Shown piece by piece: positions 1 to 5,129 of a stretch of 5,129 nucleotides of DNA (its first letter is position 1; every line of letters begins with the position of its first letter). The DNA comes from Thermoleophilia bacterium (GTDB lineage: Bacteria; Actinomycetota; Thermoleophilia; Gaiellales; SKUG01), in NCBI GenBank assembly GCA_020438525.1, contig JAGQUL010000179.1:1-5129 (forward strand), written 5' to 3'. Under the pieces are notes generated by a model that had not been told where the DNA came from, ran no database searches, and saw nothing but the letters and a program-made list of their open reading frames with translations. A program made the translations under genes and the position numbers.

Positions 1-1
1 C

Positions 2-1192
2 GTCGACGTGACGGTGCTCGAGGCGAGCAGCCGAACCGGCGGGCGGACGTGGACGCGCGACACGCTCGGCGTCCCGGTCGACATGGGCGCCTCGTGGATC
101 GAGGGCGCCGACCACAACCCGACGATGTCGATCGTGCGTTCGGCAGGAATCCGGACCGTGGTGAGCGAAGACGACGTTGCCGTGTACGCGGACGGTGACC
201 GGGTCGCCGACGCCGACATCAGCAACGCGCTCCGGCGCTTCGGCGGCGCGCTCGAGCGCGCGCGAGCGTGGGCGGAGGACGTGCCCGACACCGACCCGTC
301 GCTCGATCGCGCGCTGCGCTCGACCGGAACCGACCTGCGGCGCGCGGACGGCCTGCTGCAGCTCGCGGCGGTGAGCGAGCTCGACGACGAGTGCGCCGCG
401 AGCGCCGCCGAGCTGTCGGCGTGGAACTACGACTCCGACGACGCGCTCGACGGCGACTTCCTGCTCCTGCCGGGTGGCTACGTCCAGGTCGTGAAGCAGC
501 TCGCCACCGGGCTCGAGATCGAGCACGAGGTCGAGGTGACCCGGATCCGGTCGCGTGCATCCGGGGGCGCGCTCGTGACGGCGCGTGACGGTCGCGAGTG
601 GAGCGCCGATCGAGTGGTGGTCGCGGTGCCGTTGACGCAGCTGCGCGAGCTGCGCTTCGTGCCGGCGCTGCCTGCGGCGCATCGCACGTCGATGTACCGA
701 CTCGGCATGGGAACCTTCAACAAGGTCGCGCTCCGATTCGACGAGCGTTTCTGGCCCGATGTGGACACGGTCGCGATCGGTGACCGACGCTCGATCGTCC
801 GCGAGTGGCTCAACATGGAGCGGGTGGTGGGCGAGCCGGTGCTGCTCGGCCTCGCCGGCGGCGACGCCGGACGGTGGGTGGAGGCACACGACGACCGCAC
901 GGTTCGACGCCGTGTGCTGGCGGAGATGTCGAGGGCGGCCGGCGTGGCCGTGCCCGACCCGACCGGGATCGACATCCAGCGCTGGGGCAGCGAGCCGTTC
1001 ATCGGCGGCTCGTACTCGTACCGGCCGCCCGGCGCGTCGATGGCCGACCACGCGGCCCTCGCCGAGCCGATCGACGTGCATGTCGCGCTCGCGGGCGAGG
1101 CGACGGATCCGGAGTTTCCTTCGACGGTGCACGGTGCGATCCGGTCCGGACGCCGAGCTGCGCGCGATGTCTTGCGCGCACGCGTGAACTGA
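2..1192 (+). CDS. FAD-dependent amine oxidase (polyamine oxidase/LSD1-like), 5' end cut by window
   Basis: This is a flavin amine oxidase that would oxidise an amine (polyamine, monoamine or amino-acid-like substrate) with FAD, passing electrons to oxygen. 396 residues are visible, read from base 2; the frame is open to the left edge, so the GTG at 8 is not the real start and the N-terminal Rossmann GxGxxG motif lies outside. Counting from base 2, visible family marks are: the ribose-binding Glu at the end of the second strand (VLEAS, E7), the RTGGR motif (11-15), the MGASW segment (28-32), LPGGYVQVV (about 156-164), GTFNKVALRFDERFW with Lys241 at the place of the flavin-adjacent active-site lysine of LSD1 and polyamine oxidases, RWGSEPFIGGSYSY (about 327-340) and the C-terminal FAD motif AGEATDPEFPSTVHGA (about 364-379). 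No cysteine sits where MAO attaches FAD covalently, so the FAD is probably non-covalent. There is no visible membrane tail, so it is likely cytosolic. The substrate cannot be told from the sequence. Confidence 0.93.
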   Translation, partial: VDVTVLEASSRTGGRTWTRDTLGVPVDMGASWIEGADHNPTMSIVRSAGIRTVVSEDDVAVYADGDRVADADISNALRRFGGALERARAWAEDVPDTDPSLDRALRSTGTDLRRADGLLQLAAVSELDDECAASAAELSAWNYDSDDALDGDFLLLPGGYVQVVKQLATGLEIEHEVEVTRIRSRASGGALVTARDGREWSADRVVVAVPLTQLRELRFVPALPAAHRTSMYRLGMGTFNKVALRFDERFWPDVDTVAIGDRRSIVREWLNMERVVGEPVLLGLAGGDAGRWVEAHDDRTVRRRVLAEMSRAAGVAVPDPTGIDIQRWGSEPFIGGSYSYRPPGASMADHAALAEPIDVHVALAGEATDPEFPSTVHGAIRSGRRAARDVLRARVN

Positions 1193-1308
1193 TGCGACCC
1201 GACGCGCGTTCGTGATGCATCGGGCGACTTGCGCGACCCGCTGCGTGCTCGAATCCGGTTCAAGGATCGGACCAACACGCCGATGCACGACCGGAACTCG
1301 AACGACCC

Positions 1309-1314
1309 GGGAGA
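1309..1314 (+). promoter_or_regulatory. Ribosome binding site that supports a GTG start at 1322
   Basis: GGGAGA lies 7 bases before the GTG at 1322-1324, a normal Shine-Dalgarno distance. The two upstream in-frame starts, TTG at 1229 and ATG at 1283, have no comparable purine-rich element at the right distance (an AAGGA at 1262-1266 is 16 bases from the ATG). The residues between 1229 and 1321 are Arg/Asn-rich and look like translated leader, not protein. Confidence 0.55.
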
Positions 1315-1321
1315 AACGAAC

Positions 1322-3019
1322 GTGCTCGTACGCGCAGGCAACGAAGGTGAATGGCTCCAGCTGCAGCCGGTCCATGGAGCGCCGGAGGGCGGCATCCAGA
1401 CGCTGCTCGGCAGCGACGCGGCCAACCTGCTCGAGCTCGACGAGCCACTGCCGGTAGCCGCGTACGGTCCGTGGCCGCAAGGTGCTGCGGCTGGAATCGA
1501 CGCGGTCTGCATCACTCCGCGGGGCGACATCGAGCTCGTGGTCGCGACGTGGGACGAGGATCCGCGCGACACGCTCTGGCGCATGGCCGACGTGGCCGGA
1601 ACGCTCCGCGGCACGACCCTCGACGCGTTCGCCGCGCACTGCAGCGAGATCGGCTCGGGTCAGTCGGTTGCCGCCTGGGTCCAGGCACGCGTCGGCGGCG
1701 ACGTTCGAGCGATCGAGCATCGCCTCGCGCAGGTGCTCGACGCGGGCGAGTTCGGATTCATGCTCCTGACCCCTCGCGGAGCAGGAGCGCTCGCCCAGCC
1801 GCTCGCGTGGATGCAGCGATCCGCGGCACGCGTTCGCGTATTCGAGCTCGCAATGCAGCGCGCTGGCGCGGTGCAGGCGATCGAGGGCACCGAGGTGCCG
1901 CTCGATCACGCCGACTCGAGCGGGCCCGCCACGCCAGCAGTGACCGAGCCCGCTCGACCGGAGCTCCAGCTCGTGCCCGACGAGACACCGGCACGGGCCG
2001 AGGCCGAGGCCGCACCACGACCCGAAGCCGCGCCGGAGCCCGCGCCTGCGCCGGAGCAGGAGGCCACAGCCGACGACCACGGCGAGGATTCACGCAGCGC
2101 AGAGGCGGTCGTGGTGGCGATCCCCGCCCCCGATCCGGAGCCGGAGGCCGAGCTGCAGCCCGAGCCAGAGGCCGAGGTGGAGCCCGAGGCAGCCGACCAG
2201 CCCCAGCCCGAGGCCCAGCCCGAGCCCGAGGAAGCGGCGGAGCCGGACGTGCAGCTCGAGCCGTCGACCGTCGAGGCGTTCTTCGAGGCGGTCGACAAGC
2301 TCGACCATCGCACGACGAGCCACGTTCGCTGGCTCCACGAGTCGCTGCTGAAGCTCGTCGACGACGCCGAGTACGTGACCGACGGCGAGCTCGTCCACGT
2401 CGCTGGCTGGTTGCAGCGCGACGACAAGCGCCTCGCGCTGTTCGGACTCGACAGCCAGGGCGTGCTGCAGCTGGTCCTGTCGACCCTGCCCGAGCACGAG
2501 CAGCTGGAGTTCGCCGACGAGGTCGCGGGACTGCTGCCCGACGGCAACGGCGACGCGCTGATGCAGGCAGGATTCGCGGAGATCGACGTGCCGGCGAACC
2601 TCGACGACCAGACCCTGCTCGAGTACCTGGTCGACAACCTCGTCGAGGCGCTTCCCGGTGGTCGCGAGCTGTTCGGCACCGGTCCCGATTCGCAGCAGCC
2701 GGCGGCCCAGGCCGATTCCGAGACCGAGGCAGAGGACTCGGTCGACGAGGTCGGCGACGACTTCTTCGCAGGCGTCTCCGCGGGCAACGATCCGGACGAG
2801 GTGCAGAGCGCCCTCGACTCGAACGGCCTGGAGGACACGACGCCGCCCAGCGCACACGAGGACCCCGCCGAGCAGGCCGAGCAGCCCGCTGCGGACACGG
2901 GCGCCGACGAGGCGCAGCCCGCCGCCTCGGTCGAGCCGCTTCCCAAGCCTGCATACGAGCCGCCGGCTCCCGAGCCGAAGCCGAAGAAGTCGCGCTGGCG
3001 CCGCCGCGGCGCCGCGTGA
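1322..3019 (+). CDS. Modular acidic protein with degenerate PD-(D/E)XK-like N-terminal domain; function unknown
   Basis: I do not recognise this 565-residue protein as a named family. From the GTG start, domains are: (1) residues 1-195, an alpha/beta domain; (2) about 196-314, an Ala/Pro/Glu-rich disordered linker; (3) about 316-447, a compact, mostly helical domain (FFEAVDKLDH to LVEALPGG) with a GWLQRDDKRLALFGLD segment; (4) about 448-552, an acidic tail; (5) a short basic end, KPKKSRWRRRGAA. Domain 1 follows the pattern of bacterial restriction-endonuclease-like domains: Asp60 in GIDAV, a strand ELVVATWD, then DPRDTLWRMADVAGTL and, later, a strand-turn-strand FGFMLLTPR...VRVFEL. In active relatives the strand ends in E-x-K; here the same place reads T-W-D (76-78), so it would be catalytically dead. 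This fold call is from pattern memory and is inference. No signal peptide or membrane segment is seen, so it is probably cytoplasmic, perhaps a scaffold or binding protein. It follows the amine oxidase by 129 bases; co-transcription is possible. An ATG start at 1283 would add 13 residues. Confidence 0.85.
   Translation: MLVRAGNEGEWLQLQPVHGAPEGGIQTLLGSDAANLLELDEPLPVAAYGPWPQGAAAGIDAVCITPRGDIELVVATWDEDPRDTLWRMADVAGTLRGTTLDAFAAHCSEIGSGQSVAAWVQARVGGDVRAIEHRLAQVLDAGEFGFMLLTPRGAGALAQPLAWMQRSAARVRVFELAMQRAGAVQAIEGTEVPLDHADSSGPATPAVTEPARPELQLVPDETPARAEAEAAPRPEAAPEPAPAPEQEATADDHGEDSRSAEAVVVAIPAPDPEPEAELQPEPEAEVEPEAADQPQPEAQPEPEEAAEPDVQLEPSTVEAFFEAVDKLDHRTTSHVRWLHESLLKLVDDAEYVTDGELVHVAGWLQRDDKRLALFGLDSQGVLQLVLSTLPEHEQLEFADEVAGLLPDGNGDALMQAGFAEIDVPANLDDQTLLEYLVDNLVEALPGGRELFGTGPDSQQPAAQADSETEAEDSVDEVGDDFFAGVSAGNDPDEVQSALDSNGLEDTTPPSAHEDPAEQAEQPAADTGADEAQPAASVEPLPKPAYEPPAPEPKPKKSRWRRRGAA
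2123..2248 (+). repeat. Pro-Glu codon repeat encoding the disordered linker
   Basis: Imperfect tandem units built on CCCGAG, GAGCCC, GAGGCC and CAGCCC encode a run of PEPEAE, EVEPEA, QPQPEAQ and PEPEEA-type segments between the two folded domains of the host protein. Units are short and irregular, so copy number may change by slippage between strains. The composition predicts an extended, negatively charged, flexible spacer. Confidence 0.75.
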
Positions 3020-3022
3020 TCG

Positions 3023-3646
3023 TCAGCGTCTGGCGCGGACGCGCGTGACCTCGGTCACGACCACGCGTTCACACCCGAACGTGCGGTCCTCCAGGCGACC
3101 GTTCACGCTCACCACGTAGGCGACGTCGTTGCCGGGACCACAGTACAGGCGGTCCTGGCGACCGTCGACGTTCGCCGCGCGCAGCACGTCGTCGCCGTCG
3201 GCGCCCAGCAGCACGTCGCGCCCCGGGCCTGCCCAGAGCACATCGTCGCCCTGGCCGCCGTGCAGCACGTCGTCGCCGCGCGAGCCGAACACCACGTCAT
3301 TGCCGCCGCTGGCGAGGATCACGTCGTCGCCGCCACGTCCGTCCAGCCGATCGTTGCCGGCCGTGCCGAACAGCGTCTCGTCCGCCTGCGTGCCACCTGC
3401 CGCGGGCGGGGCGGTGCGCACCCCGTCGCGGTCTCCGTCGTCGCGGCCAGCGACCGCGGTGGCGGTGAGCACCACCACGATCAGTGCCGTTGCAGCCACC
3501 ACCGCGAACGCGACGCGTCGGAGCGTTGGTCCGCGTGCGTCGAGCGCCTCGCGGGCGCGCAGCAGCTGGAAGTGCGCCTCGTCTCGAGCGTGCTGCAGGC
3601 GTGCGGCTCGCTGCAGTCCGGCAATCGTGTCCGTGTGATCGGTCAT
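3023..3646 (-). CDS. Small single-pass membrane protein with RTX calcium-binding repeats
   Basis: A 207-residue protein with the ATG at 3646-3644. Residues 1-42 form a charged, mostly helical cytoplasmic segment (LQRAARLQHARDEAHFQLLRAREAL) that could be a coiled coil. Residues 45-67 are a single hydrophobic helix (VAFAVVAATALIVVVLTATAV) preceded by Arg-Arg, so the N-terminus should be inside and the rest outside. After a Pro/Ala/Gly linker, residues 94-156 are seven back-to-back nonapeptides of the hemolysin-type GGxGxDxUx pattern, which fold as a calcium-binding beta roll. The tail has CGPGNDVAYV and GCERVVV, with Cys169 and Cys192 well placed for a disulfide; a cysteine-bracketed tail like this is common in actinobacterial RTX-like proteins. 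No catalytic domain is present, so it is a surface or anchoring protein, not a toxin or secreted enzyme. The upstream frame is open to 3964 but overlaps the neighbouring gene and reads as Arg-rich noise. A GTG at 3664 with GAGG 11 bases before it is an alternative start adding six residues. It is the last gene of a possible three-gene - strand unit. Confidence 0.9.
   Translation of the reverse strand: MTDHTDTIAGLQRAARLQHARDEAHFQLLRAREALDARGPTLRRVAFAVVAATALIVVVLTATAVAGRDDGDRDGVRTAPPAAGGTQADETLFGTAGNDRLDGRGGDDVILASGGNDVVFGSRGDDVLHGGQGDDVLWAGPGRDVLLGADGDDVLRAANVDGRQDRLYCGPGNDVAYVVSVNGRLEDRTFGCERVVVTEVTRVRARR
3179..3367 (-). repeat. Seven tandem 27-base units encoding RTX nonapeptides
   Basis: Seven consecutive 27-base units without any insertion encode GTAGNDRLD, GRGGDDVIL, ASGGNDVVF, GSRGDDVLH, GGQGDDVLW, AGPGRDVLL and GADGDDVLR. 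The sixth Asp of each unit is kept in all seven; the Gly at place four is also kept in all. The DNA units differ at many third positions, so the array is old enough to have diverged and is held by protein selection. Confidence 0.9.
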
Positions 3647-3650
3647 CGAC

Positions 3651-3664
3651 GTGGCAGACGCCAC
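3651..3664 (-). other. Small inverted repeat just upstream of the RTX gene start
   Basis: GTGGC and GCCAC form a perfect 5-bp stem with a 4-base loop, ending 4 bases before the ATG of the RTX gene, in the place where a ribosome binding site should be. No good Shine-Dalgarno motif is seen there. It could lower translation or mark the gap between genes; it has no T-run, so it is not a standard terminator. A 5-bp stem in GC-rich DNA can arise by chance. Confidence 0.3.
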
Positions 3665-3699
3665 ATCGGCGCGGACCTCGCGCAGCCCAGACGAAACGC

Positions 3700-4485
3700 T
3701 TACATCGAGCGGGCGTGGCGGCTTCCGGCGAGTGCGTCGTCGGACACCAAGTCGTGCAGGGAGGGGGTGCCGAATCGCTCGCCCTCCGACCACGACCGCA
3801 TGTCGGTCCCCCACTGCGGCACACCACCCGCGCGTCGCAGCATCGCCGCCGAGTGCATGAGGTTCCACGCCATCAGCGACACGTTGCGGTGGGTGAACGA
3901 GTTGTCGTAGCCGACCGAGTCGTCGTCGCCGAAGCTCTTGCCGGGTCCGATCTCGCCGATCCATCCGCAGTCACAGTTCGGCGGCACCGTGTAACCCAGG
4001 TGCGACAGCGAGTACGCGAGGTTCATCGACGCGTGCTTGACGCCGTCCTCGTTGCCGGTGACCACCCAGCCACCGACCTTGCCGTAGAACGCGAACTGGC
4101 CCTGCTCGTTGTGCCGGCCGCTGCTGCCGTACAGTCGCTCGACCACGCGCGTGCAGACGCTCGACTTCTCGCCGAGCCACAGCGGCGTACCGAGCACCAG
4201 GATGTCGGCCTGCAGGACCCGGTCGAAGATCGCCGGCCACTCGTCCTCGCCCCACCCGTGCTCGGTCATGTCGTGGTAGATGCCGCTCGCGATCCGGTGG
4301 TCCACGGCACGGATCGAGTCCACCGTCACGCCGTTCCGCGCCATCAGCGTCGACACGCCCTCCATCAGGCGTTCGGTATGGCTCGCGCCCGGCGACCGGG
4401 TCAGCGTGCAGTTGATGAACAGTGCGCGCAGGTCGTCGTAGTCGAGGTCGGCAGGCGGTCCGTCGGGCGTGGAGGAATCATCCAT
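3700..4485 (-). CDS. Flavodoxin-fold NAD(P)H-dependent FMN reductase-like protein
   Basis: A 261-residue flavodoxin-like protein of the NADPH-dependent FMN reductase/WrbA-like superfamily, expected to bind FMN in the cytoplasm and carry out NAD(P)H-linked reduction; the true substrate is not known. From the ATG at 4485, the first strand and phosphate loop read RALFINCTLTRSPGASHTERL (20-40). The second flavin loop is LVLGTPLWLGEKSSVCTRVVERL (97 on), equivalent to the SPVYWGS-type motif of the family. GGWVVTGNEDGVKHA (128-142) is the third loop near the isoalloxazine ring, and the segment about 150-210 (YSLSHLGYTVPP, GWIGEIGPG, NVSLMAWNLMHSA) is typical of a large actinobacterial subgroup. The C-terminal 40 residues or so (SWSEGERFGTPSL onward) are less conserved in look. 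Start choice is uncertain: ATG at 4512 or TTG at 4518 are in frame and no start has a good Shine-Dalgarno; 4485 gives the N-terminus closest to the usual family start. It ends in TAA. It lies 60 bases after the SGNH gene and 53 before the RTX gene, all on the same strand. Confidence 0.9.
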   Translation of the reverse strand: MDDSSTPDGPPADLDYDDLRALFINCTLTRSPGASHTERLMEGVSTLMARNGVTVDSIRAVDHRIASGIYHDMTEHGWGEDEWPAIFDRVLQADILVLGTPLWLGEKSSVCTRVVERLYGSSGRHNEQGQFAFYGKVGGWVVTGNEDGVKHASMNLAYSLSHLGYTVPPNCDCGWIGEIGPGKSFGDDDSVGYDNSFTHRNVSLMAWNLMHSAAMLRRAGGVPQWGTDMRSWSEGERFGTPSLHDLVSDDALAGSRHARSM

Positions 4486-4545
4486 GCGTGACGGTCTGCC
4501 CACGCGCTTCATCGCCAATCATCGCGGCACCACGACCGCCGCTGA

Positions 4546-5129
4546 TCAGGCCTTCGCGGCGTCGACGAACGCCTGTGCGCGCAGCTTGTAGCCGTCGGGT
4601 CCCGAGTGGACGCCGTCGCCGCCGACGAGGCTCGGCTTGTCCTTGACCATCCTGGCCCAGTCGACGAGACCCATCACGTCGGAGTTCTTCGCCGCCATGT
4701 CGCGGATCATGGAGTTCACCGCGCCGTAGTCGCCCGGGCGAACGATCGTGGCCCACACGACCCGCCCGCCACGCTCGCGAGCATCCTTCACGGTCTTCTC
4801 GATCGCGGAGCGCAGCTCGTCGATCTGGCCGGGCGAGTTGTTCGTGAACAGCGCCATCTCCACGACCCGCGGCTTGTCCTTGACCGCGTCGTAGCGGCGC
4901 ATGCCTTCCTTGAGCGGGATGCCGCCCGTCGCATCGACCGTTACCGGAGCGCCATCGATGTCCTTCGGCATGAACGGCTTCACGCCCACCGTGAGCGAGT
5001 CGCCGATGAGCAGCACGCCCTGCTTTGCCTGGCTGGTCGCTGCGTGCGCCGCGCCACCGCCACCGCTCGTGCCTGGAGCGGGCGGCTGCGCGCCCGGCTC
5101 GATGGCCGGGGCCTGTGGAAGCGGCGGCG
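4546..5129 (-). CDS. SGNH-family hydrolase/esterase domain protein, 5' end beyond right edge
   Basis: The C-terminal SGNH (GDSL-type) domain carries the four family blocks: Ser in VLLIGDSLTVG (Ser codon at 4996-4998), Gly in ATGGIPL, Asn in ALFTNNSPGQ, and the Asp-x-x-His pair in GGDGVHSGPDGYKLRA near the end. It would hydrolyse or transfer ester-linked acyl groups on sugars, glycans or lipids. The domain is short, about 155 residues. A GTG at 5016 could look like a start, but it is directly at the first core strand, which is too close for a complete domain. Reading upstream, 37 further codons stay open to the edge and encode a Pro/Ala/Gly/Gln-rich linker (PQAPAIEPGAQPPAPGTSGGG, then GAAHAATSQAKQG). 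So the gene continues outside, and the domain hangs on a flexible linker after an unseen N-terminal part. That part may be a signal peptide, a membrane anchor, or a multi-pass acyltransferase-3 domain, since acyltransferase-3/SGNH fusions are known. It is the first visible gene of the - strand group. Confidence 0.87.
   Translation of the reverse strand, partial: PPLPQAPAIEPGAQPPAPGTSGGGGAAHAATSQAKQGVLLIGDSLTVGVKPFMPKDIDGAPVTVDATGGIPLKEGMRRYDAVKDKPRVVEMALFTNNSPGQIDELRSAIEKTVKDARERGGRVVWATIVRPGDYGAVNSMIRDMAAKNSDVMGLVDWARMVKDKPSLVGGDGVHSGPDGYKLRAQAFVDAAKA

Noticed and set aside
1198..1224. CCCGA/TCGGG inverted repeat shortly after the amine oxidase stop, as a terminator
   Set aside because: The stem is only 5 bp with a 17-base loop and no T-run follows.
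478..1614. - strand open frame of about 378 codons across the amine oxidase end and the following gap
   Set aside because: It overlaps conserved amine oxidase motifs and reads as Ser/Arg-rich low-complexity sequence with no family pattern.
1906..2946. Second - strand open frame, Ser/Ala/Gly-rich, opposite the modular gene
   Set aside because: The Ser-rich repeats are the antisense reading of the Glu/Asp/Ala codons in the acidic linkers. No recognisable domain or start signal.
1758..2954. Long open frame on the - strand of about 398 codons, opposite the modular gene
   Set aside because: The translation is almost only Arg, Pro, Ala, Ser and Gly, with no hydrophobic core. It comes from the lack of A/T-rich stops in GC-rich DNA opposite a well-formed gene.
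2997..3013. GGCGCC-GCCGC-GGCGCC inverted repeat at the junction of the convergent genes, as a bidirectional terminator
   Set aside because: It has no T-run on either side, and each arm is a self-palindromic GC hexamer within Arg/Gly/Ala codons, so it can be explained by codon choice. It could help pausing, but I cannot support a terminator call.
3179..3367. Regular 27-base repeats as a CRISPR or VNTR array
   Set aside because: The period matches nine codons, the units encode RTX nonapeptides, and there are no spacers or identical repeats.
3484..4491. + strand open frame of about 335 codons opposite the flavodoxin-like gene
   Set aside because: Its His/Arg/Val-rich composition mirrors Val/Asp codons on the other strand, and the - strand frame has clear flavodoxin motifs.

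Overview
The window is uniformly GC-rich (roughly two thirds or more by eye), with strong G/C preference at third codon positions and proteins rich in Ala, Asp, Glu, Val and Arg. This suggests a high-GC Actinomycetota chromosome. An acidic-proteome lineage such as Acidimicrobiia is a guess from composition and protein style, not something the sequence proves. No RNA gene, CRISPR array, insertion sequence, transposase or integrase is visible, and I see no clear sign of recent transfer.

Layout: two genes run on the + strand in the left 3 kb. The first is the C-terminal nine-tenths or so of an FAD-dependent amine oxidase (polyamine oxidase/LSD1-like) cut by the left edge. After a 129-base gap comes a 565-residue modular protein (1322-3019) of unknown function. 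It has an N-terminal domain that resembles a PD-(D/E)XK nuclease fold with its catalytic residues lost, a Pro/Glu repeat linker, a second unrecognised helical domain, an acidic tail and a short basic C-terminus.

The right 2.1 kb carries three genes on the - strand, read from right to left: an SGNH-type hydrolase/esterase domain protein whose frame stays open through the right edge, a flavodoxin-fold FMN reductase-like protein, and a small single-pass membrane protein with seven consecutive RTX calcium-binding nonapeptides. They are spaced by about 60 and 53 bases, so they may be co-transcribed. The last of them ends only 3 bases from the stop of the + strand modular gene, so the two sets of genes converge stop-to-stop.

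No obvious pathway joins all five genes. The SGNH and RTX proteins are both predicted to work outside the membrane, while the amine oxidase and the flavodoxin-like protein are cytoplasmic flavoproteins. The most unusual gene is the modular one at 1322-3019; the best-supported new structural observations are its degenerate nuclease-like domain and the compact membrane-anchored RTX protein. I do not see convincing evidence of a complete new multi-gene system.
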